From SZUA-254 sp964596065 (lineage in GTDB: Bacteria > Bacteroidota > Ignavibacteria > UBA10030 > SZUA-254): 50,021 nt of DNA. The notes beneath the pieces were generated by a model. The model saw nothing but the letters and a program-made list of their open reading frames with translations. It had not been told where the DNA came from and searched no databases. The stretch covers positions 1 through 50,021 of the forward strand of contig CAZQSM010000007.1 in NCBI GenBank assembly GCA_964596065.1, read 5' to 3'. Both the position numbers and the translations under genes were made by a program. Shown here piece by piece: positions 42,481 to 50,021 of the stretch. Positions within the stretch are counted from its first letter, which is position 1. Each line of letters starts with the position of its first letter.

Positions 42481-42496
42481 CCCGCGGGCGCGCGGG
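42481..42496. other. GC-rich stem-loop before purA
   Basis: CCCGCG and CGCGGG form a 6-bp stem with a GGCG loop, 17 bases before the purA ATG. It may weakly terminate or attenuate read-through from secF-STAS; no U-run follows. A palindrome TTGACGTCAA (42435-42444) overlaps the STAS stop. Confidence 0.3.
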
Positions 42497-42512
42497 TCCC
42501 GTCCTGCTCATT

Positions 42513-43784
42513 ATGCCTGTAACGATCATCGTCGGCGCCCAATGGGGCGATGAGGGTAAGGGAAAGATCGTCGACCACCTCAGCGAGAAGGTCGACATCG
42601 TCGCGCGCTACCAGGGCGGGGCGAACGCCGGCCACACCGTGGTCATCGGGGAACAGGAGCACGTCCTCCACCTGATCCCGTCGGGGATCTTCCACCCCCA
42701 CGTCAACTGCCTCATCGGCAACGGCGTCGTGGTCGATCCCATCGCCCTCCTCAACGAAATCCGCCAGCTCGAGAGCCTGAAGATCAGGGTGGAAGGCCGG
42801 CTCTTCATCAGCCACAACGCCCACCTGATCATGCCGTACCACAAGCTGCTCGACACCATCCGCGAGCAGACCGGGGACAAGATCGGCACGACCGGACGCG
42901 GCATCGGGCCGGCGTACATCGACAAGTTCATGCGGGTGGGAATCAGGATCGTCGACCTCCTCGACCGCGACCTCTTCGTGAGGAAGCTCCGGAAGAACAT
43001 CGGGGAAAAAAACCGGATCCTGCAGAAGATCTACGGGGAGACGGAGCTCGACGCCGACCGGATCGCGGCGGAGTACGAGGAGTTCGACAAGAAGATCGAC
43101 CCCTACATCACCGACACCTCCCTCTACCTCCAGAAGGCCCTGCGCGAGAACAAGGCGGTCCTCGCCGAGGGCGCCCAGGGCGCCCTCCTCGACATCGACC
43201 ACGGCACCTACCCGTTCGTCACCTCGTCCAACCCGACGAGCGGCGGCGCCTGCACCGGCCTCGGCATCCCCCCCACGGCGATCACCTCCGTGCTCGGCGT
43301 CGTCAAGGCCTACTCGACGCGGGTCGGCAACGGCCCGTTCCCGACGGAGCTGAAGGACTCCACGGGGGACACCCTCCGGGAGACCGGCGGCGAATACGGC
43401 GCCACCACCGGCCGTCCGCGGCGCTGCGGGTGGTTCGACACGCTGGCGCTGCGGCACAGCGTGATGATCAACGGCATCAGCCGGATCGCCATCACGAAGC
43501 TCGACGTCCTCGACGCCTTCGACGAGATCCGGATCTGCGTCGGATACGAGCACCGCGGCAAGCTGCTCAAGACGTTCCGCAGCGACGTGCCGACGCTCGA
43601 GGCGCTGACCCCGGTCTACGAATCGTTCCCCGGCTGGAAGACGAGCACGGCGGGCGTGACGTCGTACGACCGGCTGCCCGCGAACGCGCGGAGGTACATC
43701 GAGGCGATCGGGTCGCTGACCGGCACGGAGGTGCACATGGTGTCGGTGGGCGCCCGCCGCGACCAGACCCTCTTCGTTCCCTGA
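42513..43784 (+). CDS. purA: Adenylosuccinate synthetase
   Basis: This 423-residue GTP-dependent enzyme makes adenylosuccinate from IMP and aspartate, the first step from IMP to AMP. The P-loop-like QWGDEGKGKIVD lies near residue 10. Other signatures are GGANAGHTVV, TTGRGIGPAYIDK, GAQGALLDIDHGTYPFVTSSNP and GRPRRCGWFD. Length and all motifs are normal. There is no obvious ribosome site before the ATG, and the 74-base gap upstream shows no convincing promoter, so it may depend on the secD promoter. The sensor kinase gene follows three bases after its stop. Confidence 0.97.
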   Translation: MPVTIIVGAQWGDEGKGKIVDHLSEKVDIVARYQGGANAGHTVVIGEQEHVLHLIPSGIFHPHVNCLIGNGVVVDPIALLNEIRQLESLKIRVEGRLFISHNAHLIMPYHKLLDTIREQTGDKIGTTGRGIGPAYIDKFMRVGIRIVDLLDRDLFVRKLRKNIGEKNRILQKIYGETELDADRIAAEYEEFDKKIDPYITDTSLYLQKALRENKAVLAEGAQGALLDIDHGTYPFVTSSNPTSGGACTGLGIPPTAITSVLGVVKAYSTRVGNGPFPTELKDSTGDTLRETGGEYGATTGRPRRCGWFDTLALRHSVMINGISRIAITKLDVLDAFDEIRICVGYEHRGKLLKTFRSDVPTLEALTPVYESFPGWKTSTAGVTSYDRLPANARRYIEAIGSLTGTEVHMVSVGARRDQTLFVP

Positions 43785-43787
43785 CCG

Positions 43788-45005
43788 GTGGCCTCCCCCC
43801 GCTCCACGAACATCAAGCTGACGCTGCTGGTCGTCGCCACGCTGATCGTCGTCGGCACGATGTACTACTCCCGGACGCTCGTCTCGGAGCTGCTCGAGAA
43901 GGAGCGCGACGTCGCGGCCCTCTACGCGAAGTCGCTCGAGTTCCTCGCCAACCGGCCCGCCGAGGGCCTGACGTCCGAGGCCGATTACAGCTTCATCTTC
44001 GACGAGGTCATCCGCTCGATCGACTTCCCGATGATCCTCACCGACCGCGACCACCAGCCGCTCTACCCGTACGACCAGAACGCGAGGAACATCGACCACG
44101 ACCCAGACCTCCCGCCCGAACGGATGGAGGCCTTTTACCGGTCGGTCATCCGGGACCTCGACGCCATCCATCCCCCCCTGAAGGTGACGCTCCAGGACAC
44201 GATCGTCCTGAACTACGTCCACTACGGGGAATCGCCCCTCATCACGAGACTGCGGTGGCTGCCGGCGGTCGAACTGGGGGTGGCGGCGATCTTCATCCTG
44301 ATGGGCTACATCGGGTTCAGCTACATCAAGCGGAGCGAACAGAGCAACATCTGGGTGGGAATGGCGAAGGAGACGGCGCACCAGCTCGGCACCCCGCTGT
44401 CGAGCCTGATGGGCTGGCTCGAGATGATGCGGTCGACCGCGAAGGACCATCCGGAACAGCTCTCGATCATCGCGGAGATGGAGAACGACCTCGACCGGTT
44501 CCAGAAAATCACCGACCGGTTCTCCAAGATCGGTTCACGGCCGGTGCTCAGGGAGGAAAATCTCGGGGAGGTGATCCGCGGGGTACTCAACTACTTTCAG
44601 CAGCGCCTCCCCTCCCGTTTCGCGAAGAACCGGAAGATCGACCTCTCGGTGAGCGTGGCGGGCGACCCCACCGCGCGCATCAACCGCGAGCTCTTCGAGT
44701 GGGTGATCGAGAACCTCGTCAAGAACGCCCTCGAGGCGATCGAGGAGAGCGAGGGCACGATCGCGTTCAGCGTCGCGGCGTCGGGGAAGTACGTGATGAT
44801 CGACGCGACGGACACCGGCAAGGGGATCGACGTCAAGAACAGGAAGGACATTTTCCGGCCTGGCTTCAGCACGAAACGACGCGGGTGGGGGCTGGGACTG
44901 AGCCTCTCGAAACGCATCGTCGAAACCTACCACGACGGGAAGCTGCTCCTGCGGGAGAGCCGGCCGGGAAAGGGAACCACGTTCCGGATCCGGCTCAACC
45001 GCTGA
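43788..45005 (+). CDS. Membrane sensor histidine kinase
   Basis: This 405-residue kinase has two transmembrane helices (about 10-28 and 160-180) around a periplasmic sensor domain of about 130 residues. The histidine is H198 in AKETAHQLGTPLSSL, a variant H box seen in kinases of this phylum group. The ATPase part shows the N box ENLVKNALEAIE, DTGKGID, and STKRRGWGLGLSLSKRI. No response regulator gene is adjacent, so its partner is unknown. The GTG start lies three bases after the purA stop, so the two are cotranscribed; I see no functional reason for the pairing. Confidence 0.92.
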   Translation: MASPRSTNIKLTLLVVATLIVVGTMYYSRTLVSELLEKERDVAALYAKSLEFLANRPAEGLTSEADYSFIFDEVIRSIDFPMILTDRDHQPLYPYDQNARNIDHDPDLPPERMEAFYRSVIRDLDAIHPPLKVTLQDTIVLNYVHYGESPLITRLRWLPAVELGVAAIFILMGYIGFSYIKRSEQSNIWVGMAKETAHQLGTPLSSLMGWLEMMRSTAKDHPEQLSIIAEMENDLDRFQKITDRFSKIGSRPVLREENLGEVIRGVLNYFQQRLPSRFAKNRKIDLSVSVAGDPTARINRELFEWVIENLVKNALEAIEESEGTIAFSVAASGKYVMIDATDTGKGIDVKNRKDIFRPGFSTKRRGWGLGLSLSKRIVETYHDGKLLLRESRPGKGTTFRIRLNR

Positions 45006-45016
45006 CCGGCGTCGGG

Positions 45017-47239
45017 CTACTTCACCAGCAGCAATTTCAGCGTCGAGGGACGCCCCGCGCCCTGCATCCTGCAGAAGTAGACGCCCCCGGGAAGCCCCGC
45101 GGCGTCGAACACCACCTCGTGCTCCCCCGCCCCCCGGACCCCGTCCAGCAGTACCGAGACCTGCTCGCCGAGCGCGTTGAACACCGTCAGCCGGACCGGG
45201 CCGGGCGCGGGCATCGCGAAACTGACGACCGTGGTGGGGTTGAACGGGTTCGGGTGGTTTCCGACGAGGCCGGCGGCGGCCATCCTGCCGCCGGACATCA
45301 GCGCCTCCCGCGCCCCGCGAACGATGATGGGAACAGAATCCTGCAGGACGATTTGGCCCGGCACGCTCAACTGGTTGGTCAAACCTCCGGCGTCGATCAC
45401 CCCTCCTCCACCCTCACCGGACCATGAAATGGTCACCGGGAATGAGGCCCCGCGCATCCGGACGCCGAGTCCCCCACCGTGCCCGTCAGGCAAAACTGCC
45501 GCATACACATCGCCGTCGAACCGGACATCAAACGCACCGTCGGGGGGTGGGGGCGGCAATTCCACGTGCCCCAACCGGTCGGACGTCGGGATGCCGACGT
45601 GCAACTCCTGTCTCGATCCCCGGGCGTCGGTGAATAACAATGACGTCGTCGCTCCTTCAGGGTCGGATCGTCTCCAGGCGCTGCCCGGCGACGGGACCGA
45701 GGCGGCACCCTTGAGATGAAGGGTCCCTCCCTGGGATGTTTTCACCCAGAAACCCTTCCCCGGGCTCAATACGGTCACGGGGGAATAACCGGCTGAATAT
45801 TCGAAGAAATTCCCCGCGATGATCCCCGGGGGCGTGCTCACGATGGAATCGAGAGGCACCGGAAACGTCGGGCCGCCGATCATGTTCCACCCACCGACCA
45901 CGGTCACCAATTCCGAGGATCGCACCCCGCCGGCCACAACGAGCGAATCCGTGGCGGGAAATTTCAACCAGTATCCGCGCCCGTTGACCAGGGTATCACG
46001 GGGGGTGTACCCGGATGAAAACTCAAAGGCGTTCGATATCGCGTCCGGAAACACGACGATCTTCCGTGGATCGGGCGCGGTGAGCGGGACGGAGACGATA
46101 TTCCAGCCCGTGATCACCCCGCCGATCGGCACGTCGCCCCGGACGAGCTGCGTATCGGGAGTCGACGCCCCGTTGTGGACGAAGACGATGCCGGAGTTGT
46201 ATGGCCCGTATGCGGGGGGCGAAAACGTCACCGCGAATTTCTTTGAACCCCCCGGGGTGATCGTGGCGGTCAGCGGGGAGGCGGAATACTGTCCGCTCAA
46301 TGCCACGACGGAGGTGATCTGCAGGTTCAAATCGCCCGCGTTGAAGACGGTAATGCTGTCGGTCCGCGAGCCGTTGAGGGGCAGATGACCGAAGGAATGG
46401 ACGGGTTCTCCGAGCGAAAACCGGGGGCCCGTGTAAAACGTTTGTTCCCCCCCGAGGGCATATCCGTTTTCATTCTCCCCGGTCATCCTGAAAAAGTACC
46501 CGGTATTGGCGGTGAGCCCTGAAATCGATGCCGAAACGGCGATCGTGGAATCGCCTGCGACGGGACTTTCCGCTGCGATGACGCTGTCCGTGTACACCCC
46601 TGAAACCTGGCCATAGGCGAATCGCACGATCGTCGACGCACCGGACGGATGAACGGTGCCGTGAAGGGTCGCGGACGTGGGGGTGATGGCGCTGGCCGAA
46701 CCGGTAGTGAGCACGGCGAGGTTGGCGGCCGTCACATTGACGCAGCCGATGTATTGGTCGGGGACCGGCGTACCGCGGGGCCAGACCGTCGGACACGGCT
46801 CCTCATCATAATCCTGCTGGATATCGATGGCGATGATGTACTCCGAGGGATAGGAGGGTGCCTTCATGCGGAAACTCAACGTACCGTTCTGGCCGGGGCA
46901 GCCCACGCGCGCCTGGAAAACACATGATTGGGGAGCCGGGAGTGACCCGAACCCTACAACCACCTGGCAATAGTTTTTCAACAGGGGTTGCTGACAGACC
47001 TGGATGAAATATTCAAAACTGACCGTGAAAGAATCATTCGCGGTGACCGTCGCCGTGGACCCTCCGCCCGAAATTGAAACGTTGAACACCAGCATCTCGC
47101 CGACGAATGGCGATTTCGAGACCGAATCGCAGACACCAACCGGGGAACCCGCGGAGAGTGCCTTCCCCGCACCCGGGGATGCACTCCCGATGAGGAGGAG
47201 TGGGAGAACGACGATCAGGAAAAGCGAGTACGGCTTCAT
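45017..47239 (-). CDS. Large secreted protein with internal repeats and type IX sorting domain
   Basis: This 740-residue exported protein has a signal peptide (YSLFLIVVLPLLLIG), then a cysteine-containing beta domain of about 150 residues that I do not recognise. An FN3-like domain (SATLHGTVHPSGASTIVRFAYG) and a choice-of-anchor/ASPM-SPD2-like domain (VHSFGHLPLNGSRTDSITVF) follow. Two repeats of about 65 residues come next, each with GWN, GY and G-[YF]-W-[LV]-K. The last 85 residues are a clear Por sorting domain, beginning NHPNPFNPTTVVSF and ending GGVYFCRM, with LKLLLVK at the end. It is probably displayed on or released from the cell by type IX secretion; no enzyme motif is visible. The ATG at 47239 follows CCGGGGGTCTT; an in-frame ATG 39 bases upstream is less likely. 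Confidence 0.85.
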   Translation of the reverse strand: MKPYSLFLIVVLPLLLIGSASPGAGKALSAGSPVGVCDSVSKSPFVGEMLVFNVSISGGGSTATVTANDSFTVSFEYFIQVCQQPLLKNYCQVVVGFGSLPAPQSCVFQARVGCPGQNGTLSFRMKAPSYPSEYIIAIDIQQDYDEEPCPTVWPRGTPVPDQYIGCVNVTAANLAVLTTGSASAITPTSATLHGTVHPSGASTIVRFAYGQVSGVYTDSVIAAESPVAGDSTIAVSASISGLTANTGYFFRMTGENENGYALGGEQTFYTGPRFSLGEPVHSFGHLPLNGSRTDSITVFNAGDLNLQITSVVALSGQYSASPLTATITPGGSKKFAVTFSPPAYGPYNSGIVFVHNGASTPDTQLVRGDVPIGGVITGWNIVSVPLTAPDPRKIVVFPDAISNAFEFSSGYTPRDTLVNGRGYWLKFPATDSLVVAGGVRSSELVTVVGGWNMIGGPTFPVPLDSIVSTPPGIIAGNFFEYSAGYSPVTVLSPGKGFWVKTSQGGTLHLKGAASVPSPGSAWRRSDPEGATTSLLFTDARGSRQELHVGIPTSDRLGHVELPPPPPDGAFDVRFDGDVYAAVLPDGHGGGLGVRMRGASFPVTISWSGEGGGGVIDAGGLTNQLSVPGQIVLQDSVPIIVRGAREALMSGGRMAAAGLVGNHPNPFNPTTVVSFAMPAPGPVRLTVFNALGEQVSVLLDGVRGAGEHEVVFDAAGLPGGVYFCRMQGAGRPSTLKLLLVK

Positions 47240-47353
47240 AAGACCCCCGGCGTAAAATGCAGTTTGGTGGGATGACATTCGTCTGGGATGGATCGCCCCC
47301 GGTGCACAGGCCCCCGGATCCCTCCATTGACCTCATGGCAGGCGACCGTAAGA

Positions 47354-47382
47354 AATTTACACCACCCCGACGTTAAAGTCAA
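47354..47382 (-). promoter_or_regulatory. Promoter of the large sorting-domain protein gene
   Basis: On the minus strand TTGACT and TAAATT are separated by 17 bases. The -35 contains the stop codon of the upstream M1-like gene. The leader would be about 108 bases, longer than others here; I see no convincing riboswitch fold in it. Confidence 0.58.
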
Positions 47383-49565
47383 GGAGCGCGTCTGACCGCC
47401 GCCACCAGCGACTCGTCGTTCACGGGCCAGGTGCCCGAATGGACCTCGTCGCGACCCCGCAGGAGCACCCACGAACGGTCGTACGGGCCCAGCTCCGGGC
47501 GCGCCAGTGCGCTGAACGGCCTGACCCAGATCAGGAGGCCTTCGGCCCTCCAGGGGTTTTCCGCCGCCTGAACGAGCGCCAGCGTCCCGTCGCGGATGAC
47601 CTCCCCCCCGATGACGATGGAGTCGCCGGGCGCCGCCATCGGGAACGGCGCTGGAAGCCGCCGGATGACGTCATGGTCTTCCGCGGCGCCGTAGAGGATC
47701 ACCCGGTCGCGCTGAAGGTCCGCGAGGGTCACCGTCGAGTCGGACCTGATCGCCACGCCCCATCCGAGCCGCCGGAGCCTGGACGAATCGCCCTCCGCCA
47801 GCTGCCTGCAGTGCGAAGCGAGTTCTCCTCCCCCCACGATCAACAGCGCGTCGCCCGGGTCGCGAAGATCGGAGAGTTTTTCCGGCAGCCGGCGGAGCAG
47901 GAGGAGGTCGCCGTCCGGGTCTGCCGTGACCGTCGAGGGCTCCGAATCGGTCGTGAACGCGAACGGCACGTCGTTGCGATAGGCGCCGGCGCCGTCGAGG
48001 CCGATGGTGACCGTCGCCCGGACGGGCTCGCCGGCGGTGCGCAGTTCGAGGAGGACGCCGGCCGTGTACCGCTCGTACCCGACGACCCTCAGGCGGCCGG
48101 TCACCCGCCACGCGTCCGCTTCCTTCGACGACCTGACATTGTAAAGCCGGAGCGACGGGAGTCCCTTCCCCGCGACCCATTGCGCGAAGAACCATCCCAG
48201 GTCGCGCCCGGCGGTTTCCTCCGCGAGCGCGCGGAAATCATCGATGACCGCGCTCCTCCCCGAAAACCTCCGGGCGAACTCCCCCAGCAGCCGGAGGTAG
48301 CCTGCGTCGCCCATCTCCTTCCTGAGCATGTGGTGGACGTACGCGGCCTTCAGGTACTGCGTCAGGACCGTGCGGATGTCGACCGCGGTGTCGAGCGGGA
48401 CCGACGTCCCCCCCTTCACCTTCGCGATGAGCGGCCGCAGCAGCGGACTTTTCGAGAGGGTGTCGCGCGGACCGGCCGCGCCGGAGGCCTCGCCGAAGAG
48501 GACCGATGAGTACTCCGACAACCCCTCCGAGAGGAGCGCGACGTCCCTGTCGCCGGGGAACACGCTCCCCGCCCACCACTGGTGCGCGACTTCGTGCGGA
48601 AGGATCGTCCGGACCTGGTTGAAGCGGTCGGGCGTTTCAAAGGCGAGGCGCTTCACCATGACAAATGACGGGGCGGCGACCGCCAGGACGTTCCAGCCCG
48701 CGACCCAGTCGTCGACCTCGACGACGGTCAACCGGTCGAACCGGTACGGTTCGAAGGTCGATCCGTAGAACCGGATGAGGGAGTCGCAGAGCCGGAGGAT
48801 GGCCGACGCCTGCGCGGAGTCGCGGGGACCGGTCGCCGTCCCCCCGCCCGCGAGGCCGGCATCCGCATCGTCCGGAGCCCCCGGAGGCAGACGGAAGAGC
48901 GATACCCCGGGCGCCGCTTCAGAAACCGCCGGGGGGAGGTAGCGCCCGGCGCAGATCCATCCCACGCTCCTGATCGGCACGTCCCAGTCGAAGATGGTCG
49001 TCCGCGTCGCCGAGGCGGACCCGGACGCGTCGCCCGACCCGGCCTCCGGAGTGCTCCGCCGCCCGGGCGCGATCACGCTCCAGTCGGCCGGCAGCGTGAT
49101 CGCCAGCCGCCCCGACCGGAGCACCCCGGGTCCCCACGGAAGGACCTCCTCCGCGCGGAGGACGGCGCGTTCCGGGGCGACCCTGGAATACTCGGACGGG
49201 AAATCAATCCTGCCCCGGAACGACAGCACGATGTCGCCCGAATCCGCCCCCCGCGGGCGGGACCAGGCGAGCCTTCCCCGTTCGAACCGGAACCCGGTTT
49301 CCATCCCCCCGACGCGCAGGGAGAGCGGGGTGTACGCCGGATGGAGCCGGAGCGAAGCCGAGTCGGATCGTCCCCCGGGGTAGCGCACGACCATCGTGTC
49401 GGTGCAGGCGTAGACCCTCGACGGCGGATCGAGCGAGAGCGCGGCGCGGTGGGAGGTGATGTGAACCGAGGAATCGGAAGCCGCCGCGGGGAGCGCCGCC
49501 TGGAGCGGCGCCGCCGCGAGGAAGTTCGCGATGGCGAATGTCGTGGCGCGTGCGCGAAGGCCCAT
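47379..49565 (-). CDS. Exported M1-like zinc metallopeptidase
   Basis: This 728-residue protein has an N-terminal hydrophobic export signal and an N-terminal beta domain, then a catalytic domain with HEVAHQWW (H324, E325, H328) and the third ligand E347 in LLSEGLSEYSS, exactly the HExxH-x18-E spacing of M1 peptidases. The GAMEN exopeptidase motif is missing; WNVLAVAAPSFV lies in its place, so aminopeptidase activity is doubtful and another specificity is likely. The last 230 residues are a C-terminal region I do not recognise, without a sorting domain. The ATG at 49565 gives the shortest N-terminus that keeps the signal; the frame is open further upstream through the promoter region. Confidence 0.85.
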   Translation of the reverse strand: MGLRARATTFAIANFLAAAPLQAALPAAASDSSVHITSHRAALSLDPPSRVYACTDTMVVRYPGGRSDSASLRLHPAYTPLSLRVGGMETGFRFERGRLAWSRPRGADSGDIVLSFRGRIDFPSEYSRVAPERAVLRAEEVLPWGPGVLRSGRLAITLPADWSVIAPGRRSTPEAGSGDASGSASATRTTIFDWDVPIRSVGWICAGRYLPPAVSEAAPGVSLFRLPPGAPDDADAGLAGGGTATGPRDSAQASAILRLCDSLIRFYGSTFEPYRFDRLTVVEVDDWVAGWNVLAVAAPSFVMVKRLAFETPDRFNQVRTILPHEVAHQWWAGSVFPGDRDVALLSEGLSEYSSVLFGEASGAAGPRDTLSKSPLLRPLIAKVKGGTSVPLDTAVDIRTVLTQYLKAAYVHHMLRKEMGDAGYLRLLGEFARRFSGRSAVIDDFRALAEETAGRDLGWFFAQWVAGKGLPSLRLYNVRSSKEADAWRVTGRLRVVGYERYTAGVLLELRTAGEPVRATVTIGLDGAGAYRNDVPFAFTTDSEPSTVTADPDGDLLLLRRLPEKLSDLRDPGDALLIVGGGELASHCRQLAEGDSSRLRRLGWGVAIRSDSTVTLADLQRDRVILYGAAEDHDVIRRLPAPFPMAAPGDSIVIGGEVIRDGTLALVQAAENPWRAEGLLIWVRPFSALARPELGPYDRSWVLLRGRDEVHSGTWPVNDESLVAAVRRAP

Positions 49566-49575
49566 GAGTGAAAGT

Positions 49576-49604
49576 AAAGTAGAGGAAATGGCGGTGAGAA
49601 ACAA
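49576..49604 (-). promoter_or_regulatory. Candidate promoter of the M1-like peptidase gene
   Basis: On the minus strand TTGTTT and TACTTT are separated by 17 bases, and the -10 ends 10 bases before the ATG at 49565. There is no Shine-Dalgarno, so the transcript may be leaderless. Confidence 0.48.
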
Positions 49605-49633
49605 ACCCCGACTGAGCAAAACCCCTCCGCCGG

Positions 49634-49662
49634 TTGGAAATCCCGGCCCTTTCCCGTATATT
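49634..49662 (+). promoter_or_regulatory. Promoter of the agmatinase-family gene
   Basis: TTGGAA and TATATT are separated by 17 bases, giving a leader of about 40 bases before the GTG at 49709. Confidence 0.58.
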
Positions 49663-49708
49663 TCCTCCCAGGATATCACTCTGTTTCACCTCTCCCCGCC
49701 ACCGCCAC

Positions 49709-50021
49709 GTGGAAAAAATACTCGGCATACGCTCCAACTTTCTCGGGGTCCCGACGTCCGGGTCGACCTGGCGGCGCTCGCGCGTCGCCATCCTCCCCAT
49801 CCCCTTCGAACAGACGGTCTCCTACGGAAAGGGCACTGCGCGGGGGCCGGCCGCCATCCTGAAGGCGTCGTCGTACGTCGAGTTCTACGACGAAGAGACG
49901 CGGAGGGACGTGAGCGCCGGGGTGGGCATCGCGACGCTCCCCCCCCTCCTGACGGGGCGGAAGAAAGGCGCCGCGGCGCTCGACGCCATCGGGTCCCGCG
50001 CGGCCGGCGTCATCCGGTCGG
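49709..50021 (+). CDS. speB: Agmatinase/arginase-family ureohydrolase (5' part only)
   Basis: The first 104 codons of a gene cut by the window edge. VAILPIPFEQTVSYGKGTA followed by RGPAAILKASSYVEFYDEET is the conserved start of the agmatinase branch of the arginase family, which hydrolyses agmatine to putrescine and urea using two manganese ions. The metal-binding motifs lie beyond the window, so agmatinase as opposed to another ureohydrolase is inferred. The GTG is the most likely start: VEKILGIRSNFLG precedes the conserved part, and the promoter lies just upstream. Confidence 0.82.
   Translation, partial: MEKILGIRSNFLGVPTSGSTWRRSRVAILPIPFEQTVSYGKGTARGPAAILKASSYVEFYDEETRRDVSAGVGIATLPPLLTGRKKGAAALDAIGSRAAGVIRS

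Noticed and set aside
42441..44450. A 669-codon minus-strand frame opposite purA and the sensor kinase
   Set aside because: Antisense shadow spanning two real genes on the other strand.
1..50021. tRNA, rRNA, CRISPR, insertion sequence or prophage
   Set aside because: I found no cloverleaf candidate in the gaps, no rRNA-like sequence, no regularly spaced repeats, no transposase or integrase, and no composition break beyond the AT-rich promoter gaps.

Overview
The window is a GC-rich, almost fully coding bacterial chromosome segment with 36 protein genes, the first and last cut by the window edges. I saw no rRNA, tRNA, CRISPR array, insertion sequence or prophage. The organism is diderm: it has lipid A genes, outer-membrane barrels and LspA. 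It very probably belongs to the FCB group. The reasons are the LpxC-FabZ fusion, two proteins ending in type IX secretion (Por) sorting domains of the PNPFNPTT kind, the run yggS-divIVA-punA-ileS-traR-lspA-rluD, and a TolB-like propeller/barrel protease. Many starts have Shine-Dalgarno sequences and promoters look like TTGnnn-17-TAnnTT, so a Bacteroidia member is less likely than an uncultivated high-GC Ignavibacteria-like or neighbouring lineage. The taxonomic placement is inference.

Layout. 1-5022 (+): a tight operon lpxD(partial)-lpxC/fabZ-lpxA-lipoyl/octanoyl transferase-panB-surE, for lipid A and cofactors. 5043-10239: a membrane acyltransferase (-), a secreted Asp-box protein with a sorting domain (+) and a PAS-GAF hybrid histidine kinase with two receiver domains (-). 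10240-10550: an AT-rich island with a perfect DnaA box and a near match. 10551-16731 (-): a UvrD/AddA-type helicase-nuclease and a patatin-POTRA-barrel protein. 16863-20122 (+): an alpha/beta hydrolase and an M28 peptidase with a large membrane domain. 20131-27679 (-): a seven-gene operon containing rluD, lspA, a DksA/TraR protein with a repeat tail, ileS, punA, divIVA-like and yggS. 27809-30099 (+): a TPR protein and larE. 30321-37275 (+): an outer-membrane gluzincin protease, then a complete TPR-associated TRAP transporter (T-P-Q-M). 37280-39055 (-): a GHL10 glycoside hydrolase-like protein. 39242-45005 (+): secD, secF, a STAS protein, purA and a sensor kinase. 45017-49565 (-): a large sorting-domain protein and an M1-like metallopeptidase. 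49709-end (+): an agmatinase-family gene.

For most transcription units, including every divergent gene pair, a promoter of the same form can be read by eye, and several convergent pairs share a hairpin spanning both stop codons. The observations most worth a second look are: (i) the isoleucyl-tRNA synthetase, whose class I signature HxGH is swapped to GxHH, a form known from mupirocin-hyper-resistant type 2 IleRS; (ii) a single-chain helicase with an AddB-like four-cysteine nuclease and no neighbouring partner; (iii) the DnaA-box AT-rich island; (iv) a set of promoters placed so close to start codons that the mRNAs would be nearly leaderless. I found no clearly new multi-gene system; most of the window is housekeeping and envelope biology.
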